From assembly GCA_963513935.1 (NCBI GenBank), contig OY740774.1:22959949-23023948 (forward strand): a stretch of 64,000 bases of DNA, given 5' to 3'. The notes under the pieces are model-generated. The model searched no databases. It was not told the DNA's origin and saw only the letters and a program-made list of their open reading frames with translations. Within the stretch, counting starts at the first letter, position 1. The number at the start of each line of letters is the position of its first letter. Origin of the DNA: Aphrophora alni. Taxonomy: Eukaryota > Arthropoda > Insecta > Hemiptera > Aphrophoridae. Shown piece after piece: positions 1-9,916 of the stretch. Position numbers and translations under genes: made by a program.

Positions 1-145
1 TAAATCCCCAACCATCAAATTTGATTGTGATTACCATATCCTATAATTTATAATACTGGTTAAATAAAACTATCTAAATATAACAATTTGTAAGAAATGT
101 TAAAAAAATATACTTTATTTCAGAAATAGGAATGGTTGGGATTTA
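1..145. repeat. Small inverted-repeat (MITE-like) element
   Basis: The first bases (TAAATCCCCAACCAT) reappear inverted at about 131-145 (ATGGTTGGGATTTA). The interval is AT-rich with no coding frame. It starts at the window edge, so a target-site duplication cannot be checked. Confidence 0.4.
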
Positions 146-1031
146 CAAAAAACTACCCTCCAAAGATAGTTTCGTAATTATTATAAATCCAAGAATAAGT
201 GAGTAAGTATAAATTTTAAAATCCCAAACATATTATGCTAGACTAAGTTTTTTTCCTGACAAAACATACTAGTCCAGATTATAATAATTCTAATACCATT
301 TGTATTTATTGTGAGAAATTATTGATTTTTTGTGTTAAAATATGTTAGCTTAGTACCAAAGTGTTTATAACTTTGATTTGTGTTGTATTTATATTTATGT
401 AGTATTGAATTTTTATATTGTTTGATTATAATTTTATGTACAAGAAGTAAATAATGTCTAGCAGTTTTCTTGATGTTAATCTTACTTAACCATATTCCTA
501 CAATATCATTTTGACAATGCCTGAGATAATATCTTTAAATAATATATCAGTAATCTCTAAAAGCAGTTTATTATTTGACAACCGAAAAGCTGAAGACCAT
601 AAATCTATATTAACGATCATCGAAAGGTAGTAATACTTATTGTATTGTATTTCCATATAAACATTTACATTGTGATTCTCAATGAGTTCTCTTTACTATC
701 TTTCACATGTCATTCTTTTAGATTAGGTTAGACTTAACTTGCATTTACTGTTAGTTTATTTTGGAATATTAGGAATTTGTAAAAATATATAATTGCTCAA
801 AATGAGCTTGATGTAGAATTTTTCACTCTAAATATAACTCACATTCCCAATTTCAAACAAAAATTTGCCATAGTAATTAAAAAATTTTAACTTATAGTAT
901 TCTTGGTAATATTGGCTTATTCTAAATAAAAAATTTTAATCTAATTTCCTAACAAATTCCCATCTTCAATACATATCCAAAATCCACTAAAGACTTTGAT
1001 ATTGTACAGTCAACCCTTGGCCACTTGATAC
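146..1031. other. AT-rich non-coding host DNA
   Basis: No reading frame, RNA gene or clear repeat is visible here, only AT-rich host sequence. Confidence 0.5.
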
Positions 1032-2596
1032 TAGTGATGTGCCGGAACAGGTTATTTCAATGAACAGTTCCCAACTGTTCTGTTCACCAAAAAGAATAGT
1101 TCCGTAAGCCTGTTCCCAAAGAACAACTGTATTCTAGCTATTATTGCTTTGAACAACAATAAGTTAAGGAATCTAGTTGTTCCCTTAAAATGGGTTAACT
1201 ATTAGGCCGCTAGTTAGGAAACTAGTGAAAATAAAATGAAAATTAACCTAATCACTAAACGACAATGTTAATAAATTAATAAACAACAAAATGAAAATCT
1301 ATTAACACTTATATTATTTCATAAAGATACAATGTGCTGTAATATAATAGGTTTTACACTGTACACAGTACACACGTATAAATAACAACAAAACTAGCAG
1401 ATGCAAAAAGTTAAACTAAATCTGAATACAGGTAATAAAGTAGTGATGTGCGAGTTCGAATTAAAATACTCGGTGATTCCGAGTATCAAAATCCTCGGCA
1501 GAGTCCGAGTATTAAAATCCTCGGTTTCGAATTAAAATACTCGGTTAAAATCCTCGTAACTAGGAACAAGGAGGTAATATGCGAGTCATAGCGAGTATCC
1601 TCGGTGTGCGAGTATCCTCGGACAACGATATTCGTTAGTGTTGTGTCAATTCCAAACAAAATACTCGGTGTTTCTACTTTGGTTGCATTTGTTTCTAAGC
1701 TGATTTTTCACTACACATTAATTAAATATTACGATTTTGAGTTATAATGATTTAGATTCGGTAACAAGTTCAATTTAAAGTAACAATAATATTCATTTAT
1801 TTCCACAATAACAAAAAGTAAATTAAATTATTATTTAATTGTAATTACTTATATTTAAATAAATATTTATAGGTTACCATCTTTATAAAAAATATAGTAA
1901 ATTAACTTATTTTAAATAATAACTAAATTATTAATGTTGGTAATAATTGTACTTACGTTTAATTACTGAATTTGTGTCGAGGCAGGATAACATTTAATTA
2001 CGTATTACAAGTGTCAATCACATATTGTTTAAAAAAATAAATACTTGGTGGATCAGTCTAACAGATAGAAATATAACACACACACACACACATATATAAT
2101 GCGCATAATCATTCTTCGCAGATACTCGATGTCGAATTAATAATACGAGTATTGAAATCATTCGAAGCCGAGTATTGCGAGTATCTATTTCACCCGAGTA
2201 TCAACATCGCTATAATAAACTACTGAATACTAACAGTGAAATGAGCGGAAAATTAACATTTAGACTTCTCAGAGCTGAACAGGTGATGCAATTCTGTGAC
2301 ACTTTGATAAATTACAGAATAACTGAACATCTTGAAGTGAATATGAAAGAAGTGATCACTGAGCAGTAACAACGTAGCGAGAAATGGGAGTGGAAATGTT
2401 GGGGATTGGGAGCAAACCAACAACAAGAACAGACTGCAAACTAATCTTCTGTTCAGTTGTTCTTCTTGCAGAGCGGAAATGTGAGCATAGAGGTGTGGGA
2501 AGCATAGGAAGTCATCAGAAGAACAGGGAATTTTAAAGAACTGTTCTCTTATTGAACAGTGTAAGGTGTGGAACTGTTCTTTTAGAGCCATTCCTA
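1032..2596. mobile_element. hAT-like non-autonomous element (outer, nested)
   Basis: It begins TAGTGATGTGCC and ends GCCATTCCTA, imperfect terminal inverted repeats of hAT type. The 8 bases before it (CTTGATAC, 1024-1031) match the 8 after it (CTTGGTAC, 2597-2604) at 7 of 8 positions. The ends contain several GAACAG/CTGTTC motifs. No transposase is present, and the short frames inside are not gene-like. A second element sits inside at 1441-2212. Confidence 0.6.
1441..2212. mobile_element. hAT-like non-autonomous element (inner, nested)
   Basis: It begins TAGTGATGTGCGAG and ends ACATCGCTA, with flanking 8-mers TAATAAAG (1433-1440) and TAATAAAC (2213-2220) that differ at one base. The ends are full of CCGAGTAT/ATACTCGG repeats in both directions, subterminal motifs of the kind hAT transposases bind. 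A CA/TA microsatellite lies near 2078-2098. No coding capacity is seen. Confidence 0.6.
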
Positions 2597-2604
2597 CTTG
2601 GTAC

Positions 2605-3494
2605 AGAGGATCTTTTATGGACTGAATAATTTTCTAACTTTTTTGTTCAAACCAGGACCCAACTTGGTTTCTATGCAACTAATAAGGAAACCTCCAATGG
2701 AAACTTCTCATGAATTCCCGCTGTTTAGGACTTAGCTTATTTCTGATTGGTCAAGACAATTGGAGGATTAGATAGTGCTTCTTTGTCAGACAAGTACAGT
2801 ATTTACACTGAGTAACAACTATAGTGCTTTCATGCTTGATTTAATACTCTATTTAGTACTGTTTAGAGAATAAGCATCAGGCTTATCTCTATAATCACAA
2901 ACTATTTTCAAACATGTCCATGTTAATGAAGCATGTTGAGTTCATCATTAACTCTACTAATTAGTATTATTACAAATATCGGTAAACCGCAATATTAGTT
3001 TGCCTCATAACTATGCCAAAACTAAATACAGTTGAAGTGCAATAATATCACTTTGAAGTGTAATAATCTAATTGTTTATATAAATTGTGTGTCTTGTGTA
3101 TATAGGTTTCATCTGTGTTTGAACATAATATGAATTGTGTAAGTTATAGTCTACTGTCTCATGAACTATTATATCATGAACCATGTAACAAAATTGCTCT
3201 ATTGCTCCAGAAACAAACTATACGAAGGTATGAAACCATGTTTATTGTTTTAGATATAGATGATCAATTTAGTTTTACACAGGACAAACACATAACTGAT
3301 AAGTAAATTGTCAATTATATTTTAATTAGGGCTGGTTCTCCAATACAATTTTTTTAAACTATTGTTCATATATAGATAATATTGCATACTATTTAACACT
3401 GGTCGTCCAACACCGGATTTAACCAACAACAACTGTAATATTATTGCTATGATAGTTATCGCTAGTAGAGATCCGGCCACTTTGGCACAAAAAT
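2605..3494. other. Host DNA left of the Polinton-like element
   Basis: No convincing gene. The last stretch (about 3420-3494) shows weak resemblance to the inverted sequence just right of 20735 (shared GAGATC and ATAGT/AGTAGAG words). The element's terminal repeat may therefore extend outward in diverged form. Confidence 0.4.
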
Positions 3495-3794
3495 GGTGGG
3501 GGTACCCCCACCCCTCCCCCACCCCTCCCCACCCCTCCCCCTTTGCCCCTCCCCCTTTGCCCCTCCCCCTTTGCCCCTCCCCTTTGCCCCTCCCCATTGA
3601 CCCCTCCCCATTGACCCCTCCCCTGTAGGCCCCTCCCCTGTAGGCCCCTCCTACCCCTTCCCCTGCCCCTGTAGGCCCCTCCCACCCCTCCCACCCCTTC
3701 CCTGTAGGCCCCTTCCCTTCCCCCATTGGTCCCCCCACCAGTGACGTATTGTTGTCGAGACACACACACACACACACAAGACGCCATACACGCA

Positions 3795-3802
3795 TGACGT
3801 CA
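3795..3802. promoter_or_regulatory. CRE/ATF palindrome TGACGTCA (left TIR)
   Basis: A perfect TGACGTCA, the consensus of CREB/ATF-type bZIP factors. The same octamer sits at 20203-20210 in the right TIR, so it is preserved in both copies. Its role here is inferred. Confidence 0.4.
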
Positions 3803-3819
3803 TACACTTAACTTTTTTA

Positions 3820-3891
3820 ATACCTGTGGGATTCGAACCTGTGAAGTTCGGATTTGAAGGCGGACACGCTACCGACTGAGCTATCGTGCAT
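3820..3891 (-). other. tRNA-like sequence with Pol III A and B boxes (left TIR)
   Basis: On the minus strand this reads like a tRNA gene. It has an A box TAGCTCAGTCGG (complement of 3872-3883) and a B box GGTTCGAATCC (complement of 3829-3839) at normal spacing. The anticodon loop would be CTTCAAA. Acceptor, anticodon and T stems pair poorly, so a working tRNA is unlikely; it looks like a tRNA-derived internal promoter. Transcription would run outward, away from the element. No T-run terminator follows closely. A near-identical copy lies at 20099-20170. Confidence 0.55.
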
Positions 3892-3919
3892 AGTATTACA
3901 AGTCGGATATTTAACGCGG

Positions 3920-3927
3920 TATATAAG
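3920..3927 (+). promoter_or_regulatory. TATA box, inward-facing promoter of left TIR
   Basis: TATATAAG, followed some 35 bases later by GTTCAGACAC, an initiator-like sequence. It would fire into the element on the plus strand, antisense to the 366-aa gene. It is conserved in the right TIR, where it points at the core genes. Confidence 0.45.
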
Positions 3928-3973
3928 CCGCCAACGCCAGAACATTCCGTAGAAGTTCAGACACGAACCCCTT

Positions 3974-4030
3974 ACCGTAAGACTTACCGAGTTTTTCGCG
4001 ACCGCGAAAAACTCGCGTAAGTCTTACGGT
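3974..4030. repeat. 57-nt near-perfect hairpin at inner edge of left TIR
   Basis: Two arms of about 27 nt (ACCGTAAGACTTAC... and its complement ...GTAAGTCTTACGGT) surround a 2-base centre, with a one-base bulge. The core is GAGTTTTTCGCG and its complement. The hairpin recurs at 19959-20015. Candidate replication, packaging or transcript-processing signal. Confidence 0.75.
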
Positions 4031-4034
4031 ACGG

Positions 4035-4700
4035 GTCTGACCCGAACTTCCGGGTTTAGGAGCTTTGGAATAGGGTTCTAAGAATCAGATAAGTATATTG
4101 GCAACAGTGGATAATAAGTATATTTACAACGGTGGACTATACTACATTGGTTAAATATAAACTAGTTAAACATATATCCAACAGCCATAATGGTGAAAAT
4201 TATACTACATATTTAATCACATTGGTTTACAAGTACCTAACACGGAGGCTAAATTTATATCACATAGGTTTACAATTGCATATGAAAGTTTAAACATATA
4301 GGTATACAAAACGCCTTACAATTGAATACGAAAGTTTAAACATATAGGTATACAAAATGTCAAAGAATTTGTAACAAGTACTTAATGTTAAATTCGTATT
4401 ACATAGTTATTGTTCAAAAGATATAAGTATCACACTGGTTTACAATTGAATATAAAAGTTGAAACATATAGGTATACAATTTCAAAAAATAAGTAACAAG
4501 TACTTAACATGGAAGTTAAATTACATAGTTAATCACTTTGGTGTACAATTTAAAAGTATTAGAACATAATATGGAAGTTTATATCACATTAAATAGAAAC
4601 ACAGTTTAAAAACTTAACACAGAAGTTCAATTACCAAAAACAGAAGTTCAATTACCAAAAACAAATAGGTTTACAGTGAAAAAGTACAACGCTGTAATCA
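4035..4700. repeat. Subterminal short repeats
   Basis: No gene. The stretch is made of diverged short repeats such as GTTTAAACATATAGGTATAC and AACAAGTACTTAAC, in direct orientation every 60-120 bases. Confidence 0.5.
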
Positions 4701-5801
4701 TTATGCAGGATACCCTAACAGAACCTTAGTACATCGATTTGTTAGTGGATATTGATCAGAGGCATGATAACATGTAATGTTATGTAAGTATGCAAACGGC
4801 GATTCACAAAAGGATACAACACCTATATTAAGGTTCACGCCATACATTGACGATAAAGTCTTTGTGTAGTGTAACTGTACATTTGCGATTTTACATATCT
4901 CTTCGATAACCTTAAATTCATAGGTAATATTATCCCGAGAAGTGGACGGAAATCGAAATGGTTGATGTGTACCTATAACTAATGTATACCGATCCAGTGA
5001 TGACAGGTCGAATGTATACAGATCCAGTGATGGGAGTATGTAATTACGACCCAAGGATCCAAAGTACTCTTTTGCAAATTCGTAAAAGTACATGTACGAC
5101 TTATGTTCGGGCCAGTAGGTCGGTGAAACAATTATACTATTTAAAAGGGACTGATCCAACCAGTCCAAGCCGTTAATCTTTAAAAGTATTGAAATTAATT
5201 GTGCTAGTATCCTAATACATATATATTTGCTAAAAGCAGATGATGCGTGTGCCGGTCTCAAATCCGTAGAAAGATATATTTGTCTCATTTTTACGCTAAG
5301 CTCTAAAGTTAGCAAGGCAAGACAAGGCCTGACGAATGTCATATCGGTAATCAATTCATTGGTGATAGGAATACGTGTCCTATGAAAACTTATGTATGAG
5401 AAATTACAAATATCGACATTTCGATGTACGACTATATTCGTTGCAACTCCACCCATTGTGAGAAAGCAACAGAAATGTATGCAATAATAATAAAAAAACA
5501 AAAGTTTTTCTTTATTACTCTTACAATGTAAATTTCGGCAGAATTGTACATCTATGTCTAGATCCCCACTTAGACGTAAAGTTGAAACCTTGTCATACTG
5601 TAGATAGTCTAAAATACGTCGTAATCTATTTGAAGGTTTATGAAACTTCGATCCGACCATAAAGTAATTAATCAACCTTTTAGCTTCTAACTCGTCGTTA
5701 TAAATAAACGTTAAATCATTCCTTTCACCTCCATGAAAGGATAGGTAGGCGTCAAAATATCTACATTTGGCTATAAAAAAGTAGGGCAGGTTAACTTCCA
5801 T
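4701..5801 (-). CDS. Unknown 366-aa accessory protein
   Basis: An intact 366-codon frame with an ATG start, by far the longest in the left arm. I do not recognise a family. A hydrophobic, aromatic and cysteine-rich stretch near residues 98-115 could be a membrane segment, but no signal peptide or catalytic motif stands out. The C-terminal half is rich in Tyr, Ser and Cys. A splice-acceptor-like TTTTTGTTTCAG lies about 70-80 bases upstream of the ATG, so a 5' leader intron is possible. It sits alone at the left end on the same strand as the core genes. A rapidly evolving virus-host interaction protein is a guess. Length and absence of stops make a real gene likely. Confidence 0.6.
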   Translation of the reverse strand: MEVNLPYFFIAKCRYFDAYLSFHGGERNDLTFIYNDELEAKRLINYFMVGSKFHKPSNRLRRILDYLQYDKVSTLRLSGDLDIDVQFCRNLHCKSNKEKLLFFYYYCIHFCCFLTMGGVATNIVVHRNVDICNFSYISFHRTRIPITNELITDMTFVRPCLALLTLELSVKMRQIYLSTDLRPAHASSAFSKYICIRILAQLISILLKINGLDWLDQSLLNSIIVSPTYWPEHKSYMYFYEFAKEYFGSLGRNYILPSLDLYTFDLSSLDRYTLVIGTHQPFRFPSTSRDNITYEFKVIEEICKIANVQLHYTKTLSSMYGVNLNIGVVSFCESPFAYLHNITCYHASDQYPLTNRCTKVLLGYPA

Positions 5802-6143
5802 GTTTAATAAATGTTAGATTTAAAAAAACTTTACAATTTAATCAACTATTAGCGTCCAATCCACTGAATGCCTGCAACAGCTGAAACAAAAATTAGAATA
5901 TTAATGAAAACCATTACCTAACATAAACCGTTTAAATATCTGGAACAAAATGAGAATACTAATGAAGTTCCGTGTTGTGAGCCATGGGATAAAATTGTTA
6001 AATCTATAAATTTCCCAGTAATGGTATTATAGAGGTTAACCTGACCATGGTGTGAGCCAAGGCACGAATGTGGTACATGTATAACATATCAATAAATTTC
6101 CCTGTAATGGTATTATAGAGGTTAACCTGACCATCCCGTAATG
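5802..6143. other. Intergenic region with duplicated upstream motif
   Basis: No gene. A block of about 50 bases containing GGTATTATAGAGGTTAACCTGACCAT occurs at about 6020-6050 and again at 6105-6135, directly upstream of the TATA box of the two-exon gene. The duplication may hold a repeated upstream control element. Confidence 0.5.
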
Positions 6144-6150
6144 TATAAAA
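6144..6150 (+). promoter_or_regulatory. TATA box of the two-exon gene
   Basis: TATAAAA lies 54 bases before the ATG at 6198, with an initiator-like CTCATAC about 28 bases downstream. This is normal arthropod Pol II spacing. Confidence 0.6.
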
Positions 6151-6197
6151 CGGCCGATTTCGATTTCAACAGCTCATACACACACACACACAACACC

Positions 6198-7068
6198 ATG
6201 GGGAAGAAACACTTGGTTAACGTAAGGAAAATGGAGACAAGATACGAACGCCGTAAGGTGGAGAGGGATATAAGAAAAATTCAGGCAGGTGTTAAAAGGT
6301 AAGTCTATGGTAAATTTGTGTAGCTGAAAAAGTTTTGTACAGACTATATGTAATGATATACAAAAAATATTAGTTGAAAAAGTTTTGTTCAGAATGTTTG
6401 TAATGATATACAAAAAAATTATTAGGAAAGCGTTCACTTTGCTGTATAGGTTAACTTAAAACAAACAAAAAAACCGTTTGTAATGATATACAAAAAATAG
6501 TAGTTATCTCAGAGGTCAAATAATCTCTTTTTTTTTGTAGTTGAAAAAGTTTTGTTCAGACCGTATGTAATGATATACAAATATTATTAGTCACATTGCT
6601 GTATAGGTTAACTTTAAAAAACTGTTTGTAATGATATACAAAAATTATTAGTTACCGCAGAGGAAATAACTTGTGTAGGTGAAAAAGTTTTGTTCAGACT
6701 GTTTGTAACGATATACAAAAAAAAATAATAGTTACCTCAGTAAATTGAGTTCACTTTATTGTATAGGCTAACTGAAAGCAAAATAAAAACAATTGTGTGT
6801 TTTACTTTGTTTCAGAGAAATCATGAGTACTCTAAGGGCCCCTCAAGCCTCCGGTGAGTCCCGGGTGGTATGGACTTTCAGGTCAACCATCGATTGGCGT
6901 CCAGCTGCCGCGAGGGACCATCAAAACGTAGAGTCTCTACCACCAACGCCATGTCAGGAAGATGGTGATCAGTTACCAACTCTGGAAGAGTTGCTGGATA
7001 TGGATCCAGGCGATCTAGTACAGATTCCAGAGGAAGAACTGATTGCCATCGAAAGAATGTTGGAATAA
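6198..7068 (+). CDS. Two-exon gene, 117-aa basic/acidic protein of unknown function
   Basis: Exon 1 is 6198-6298 and exon 2 is 6816-7068, joined by a GTAAGT donor and a TTTGTTTCAG acceptor. The exons join in frame (101 nt, then 253 nt) to give 117 codons plus stop. Exon 1 is rich in Lys and Arg (KVERDIRKIQ type helix). Exon 2 ends in a strongly acidic, leucine-rich helix (LPTLEELLDMDPGDL and on to the end). A TATA box precedes it, and AATAAA signals overlap and follow the stop. I know no homologue. A basic segment plus an acidic amphipathic tail would suit a regulator or adaptor, but that is inference. It is the only clearly spliced and only plus-strand gene of the element. Confidence 0.65.
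6299..6815 (+). repeat. Intron built of diverged tandem repeats
   Basis: The intron is almost entirely repeats of GTTTGTAATGATATACAAAAA and GTTGAAAAAGTTTTGTTCAGA-type blocks, roughly five or six diverged copies of about 70-110 bases. Confidence 0.6.
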
Positions 7069-7880
7069 AAAAATAATAAATGTCTATTAATAATTCACAA
7101 GGTGTTTTATTTGAAACTTCCAGTGTACACAAAGTATATCTAATGTAATCGGTATTGAAATAAAAAACGGTCTATACATTAATTTCATCAAAATCTCTAA
7201 AGCGTTGTTTGAGACAGAAACATACTTCGCGTGTGTTACAAATTAAGTCCTATACAAATTTACATGTGAAATAATCGGGACTAAGACACCTAATTACCGT
7301 CTATAAAAATGAAATGTATTAATACTTAAACCTCCAGTGTACACAAAGTATATCTAATGTAATCGGTATTGAAATAAAAAACGGTCTATACATTAATTTC
7401 ATTAAAATCTCTAAAGCGTTGTTTGAAACAGAAACATACTTCGCGTGTGTTACAAACTGTCTATACATTAATTTCATCAAAATCTCTAAAGCGTTGTTTG
7501 AGACAGAAACATACTTCGCGTGTGTTACAAATTAAGTCCTATACAAATTTACATGTGAAATAATCTGAACTAAGACACCTAATTACCGTCTATAAAAATG
7601 AAATGTATTAATACTTAAATAAAACTTGTTTAGTCATGTGTTCCATCAAAATCTCTAAAAGCGTTGTTTGAGACAGACACATACATCGCGTGTGATACAA
7701 ATTAAGTCTTATACAAATATACCGTCTATAAAAATGAAATGTATTAATACTTAAATAAAATGTGTCGTGTTATATGCTTTGTTAGAGACAAAAACATATA
7801 TCATGTGTAAGACAAATTAACTCTATACAAAGTAACATGTGAAAAAAAATTTAAACTAAGACACTGATTTATAAGAATTA
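7069..7880. repeat. Direct repeats of about 220 bp and fragments
   Basis: No gene. A block containing CCAGTGTACACAAAGTATAT, AAAGCGTTGTTTGAGACAGA and GTCTATAAAAATGAAATG occurs at about 7112, 7330, 7450 and, more decayed, at 7650-7800. Copies are very similar, so the duplication is fairly recent. Confidence 0.65.
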
Positions 7881-8169
7881 AGTAAAAGAAAGAATGCTAA
7901 GTGTGCCACCTTACAAGAGCCTCGATCGATTAGCATACCGGTTCTCTAATGATTACAAAGCTTCCGGCTGTTTTGTTGAACACATCACGTACGTATTGGC
8001 AACATTCTCCCACGTATTATATATTCTCCCACCATTAACAAGACAATATATAAACAACTGCGTATGGGCTCATTAATTCACTTTACAGTCAATGTAGAGT
8101 CAGCTTTTAGTATTAGTAACTTTACAAACTATTAGATATTAAGTAGTTGTAAATATAATATAATATGTT

Positions 8170-8990
8170 TTGCTTGTAAAACATATTATTATAAACTTGT
8201 TAGATAATAATTAGTTTTAATTATATTAATTACCTTTATAAGCCGAAAAACAAACAACTCGCATACGGGTTTTGCGGCGAGTTGAAGATCTATACGATCT
8301 TTGCTTGTAAAACATATTATTATAAACATTTTAGATAATAATTAGTTTAAATTATATTAATTACTTTTATAAGCCGAAAAACAAACAACTCGCATACGGG
8401 TTTTGCGGCGGGTTGAAGATCTATACGATCTTTGCTTGTAAAACATATTATTATAAACTTGTTAGATAATAATTAGTTTTAATTATATTAATTACTTTTA
8501 TAAGCCGAAAAACAAACAACTCGCATACGGGTTTTGCGGCGAGTTGAAGATCTATACGATCTTTGCTTGTAAAACATATTATTATAAACTTGTTAGATAA
8601 TAATTAGTTTAAATTATATTAATTACTTTTATAAGCCGAAAAACAAACAACTCGCATACGGGTTTTGCGGCGGGTTGAAGATCTATACGATCTTTGCTTG
8701 TAAAACATATTATTATAAACTTGTTAGATAATAATTAGTTTTAATTATATTAATTACTTTTATAAGCCGAAAAACAAACAACTCGCATACGGGTTTTGCG
8801 GCGGGTTGAAGATCTATACGATCTTTGCTTGTAAAACATATTATTATAAACTTGTTAGATAATAATTAGTTTTAATTATATTAATTACTTTTATAAGCCG
8901 AAAAACAAACAACTCGCATACGGGTTTTGCGGCGGGTTGAAGATCTATACGATCTTTGCTTGTAAAACATATAAATATAAACTAATAGTT
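8170..8990. repeat. Tandem repeat, exact 131-bp period, six copies plus a partial
   Basis: TTGCTTGTAAAACATATTA starts units at 8170, 8301, 8432, 8563, 8694 and 8825, and a partial unit at 8956. Copies are nearly identical. Each unit holds AACTCGC...GCGAGTT (degraded to GCGGGTT in some units), which can form a short stem, and GATCTATACGATC. Mixed GCGAGTT and GCGGGTT units suggest stepwise expansion. No coding frame crosses it. Confidence 0.9.
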
Positions 8991-9053
8991 AATATTATTA
9001 TTATTATTTGTTTAGTCAGTATTAGGTTATACGTTTTGACTTACGAAGCTGTC

Positions 9054-9350
9054 TTACGTCGTACTCCTCAAAGCACTCTGCCTTTCAAGATCCCTCAGGA
9101 AGGGACACAGCGGAAACCACCGCCTATGTTGTTCTAGAGGGCTATCTGAGGCCCTCCAGTCACAAAGCCCTCCTCCGCAGGCAAAGCAGATTGTTTCATC
9201 GTCTTTTCCTTTATAAAAAAACCCGGCCATACTTAATGAGGCCGGGTGCTGGAAGGATCCGGTGGGCCATAACATATAGGACGCCAACCGCGCCCTGTAC
9301 GGTGCGTATTGTGGAAACACAGCGTTATATGCCGGAGTACAATCCATCAT
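9054..9350 (-). CDS. Single BIR-domain (IAP-like) protein or exon
   Basis: A 98-aa frame that is almost entirely one BIR zinc-binding fold. Ligands C55, C58, H75 and C82 follow the classical C-x2-C-x16-H-x6-C pattern, with the conserved Gly and Trp between. BIR domains of inhibitor-of-apoptosis proteins bind caspases or IAP antagonists. There is no RING. The ATG is directly preceded by an acceptor-like TTTATTGTTTTCAG, and a donor-like GTAAGA overlaps the stop, so it may be an internal exon rather than a full gene. It lies downstream of the BIR-RING gene on the same strand, 89 bases away. Probably a duplicated or captured host-type domain. Confidence 0.75.
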   Translation of the reverse strand: MMDCTPAYNAVFPQYAPYRARLASYMLWPTGSFQHPASLSMAGFFYKGKDDETICFACGGGLCDWRASDSPLEQHRRWFPLCPFLRDLERQSALRSTT

Positions 9351-9439
9351 CTGAAAACAATAAACAATATTTAGTTAAACGAAAGTAGTGTCGCTGGTGG
9401 TTAGGCCGCAAGAGCCTAATTAAAGTCAATCCCTGATAT

Positions 9440-9916
9440 CTATGTAAAAAATACGCGTACGGTGGCAGCTATCTTTTCTCTACATAGGCCGCAATGCTTT
9501 AATTTGAGTGAACAATTCGTACAAGCCAATAAATGGCCACAAGGCAACAAACAAACTTCTATATCCGATTCGTAGCATATTTTACATAGCCTACACTCGC
9601 AGGTCGAACTGCTGCTGCTGTTATGTAACGTGTTACTTCGTTCCATTGCTCTCAGTGCTCTTATATATCTACATCTATTAAGTGACCATTTGTAATGCTC
9701 GACAATTGGGTCCTCGCTCGGCTCCCAATCTTTGAGACCCAAGCCACAGGCATAACAGCATACACGATCTTCAAAGCCTAGATAAAAAAAGCCAGCTTCG
9801 GACAATTTGATCGGTGACAAGGGATGTTTCCAATTTGAATAGCTACTCAATCGCGCAGCGTACGTAGAGAATGCACTGTGACGTACATTCACTAGAGCGA
9901 TACAATCCGTCCACAT
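9440..9916 (-). CDS. IAP-like protein, one BIR plus C-terminal RING
   Basis: 158 aa. The BIR spans about residues 15-87 with ligands C54, C57, H74 and C82. After a serine-rich linker (about 100-105), a C3HC4 RING follows with C111, C114, C126, H128, C132, C135, C142 and C145. This is the minimal plan of viral and insect IAPs, which bind caspases or their antagonists through the BIR and ubiquitinate them through the RING in the cytoplasm. Most insect IAPs have two BIRs; this has one, with a separate BIR frame next to it. A TTTCGTTTCAG acceptor-like stretch precedes the ATG by about 25-35 bases. Anti-apoptotic genes are known cargo of large insect DNA viruses; the role here is inferred. Confidence 0.88.
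   Translation of the reverse strand: MWTDCIALVNVRHSAFSTYAARLSSYSNWKHPLSPIKLSEAGFFYLGFEDRVCCYACGLGLKDWEPSEDPIVEHYKWSLNRCRYIRALRAMERSNTLHNSSSSSTCECRLCKICYESDIEVCLLPCGHLLACTNCSLKLKHCGLCREKIAATVRVFFT

Larger units (their letters stand above)
3495..4034 (+). repeat. Left terminal inverted repeat
   Basis: From the outside in: an 18-nt perfect palindrome GGTGGGGGTACCCCCACC (3495-3512), a C-rich minisatellite (to about 3735), a CA run, a TGACGTCA site, a tRNA-like segment on the minus strand, a TATATAAG box and a 57-nt hairpin. The same blocks appear in reverse order and inverted at 19954-20735. Identity is high from about 3790 to 4034 and ends just inside the hairpin. The C-rich array is shorter than in the right copy. 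Confidence 0.85.

Noticed and set aside
3322..3807. Gly/Arg-rich frames across the C-rich terminal array
   Set aside because: They are translations of a G/C minisatellite, present in several frames at once, and repeat in the other TIR.
7894..8076. 60-aa plus-strand frame
   Set aside because: Short, no homology, lies between repeat blocks, and contains a local duplication.
8170..8990. CRISPR-like regular repeats
   Set aside because: Units of 131 bp are repeated end to end without unique spacers, in an animal genome.
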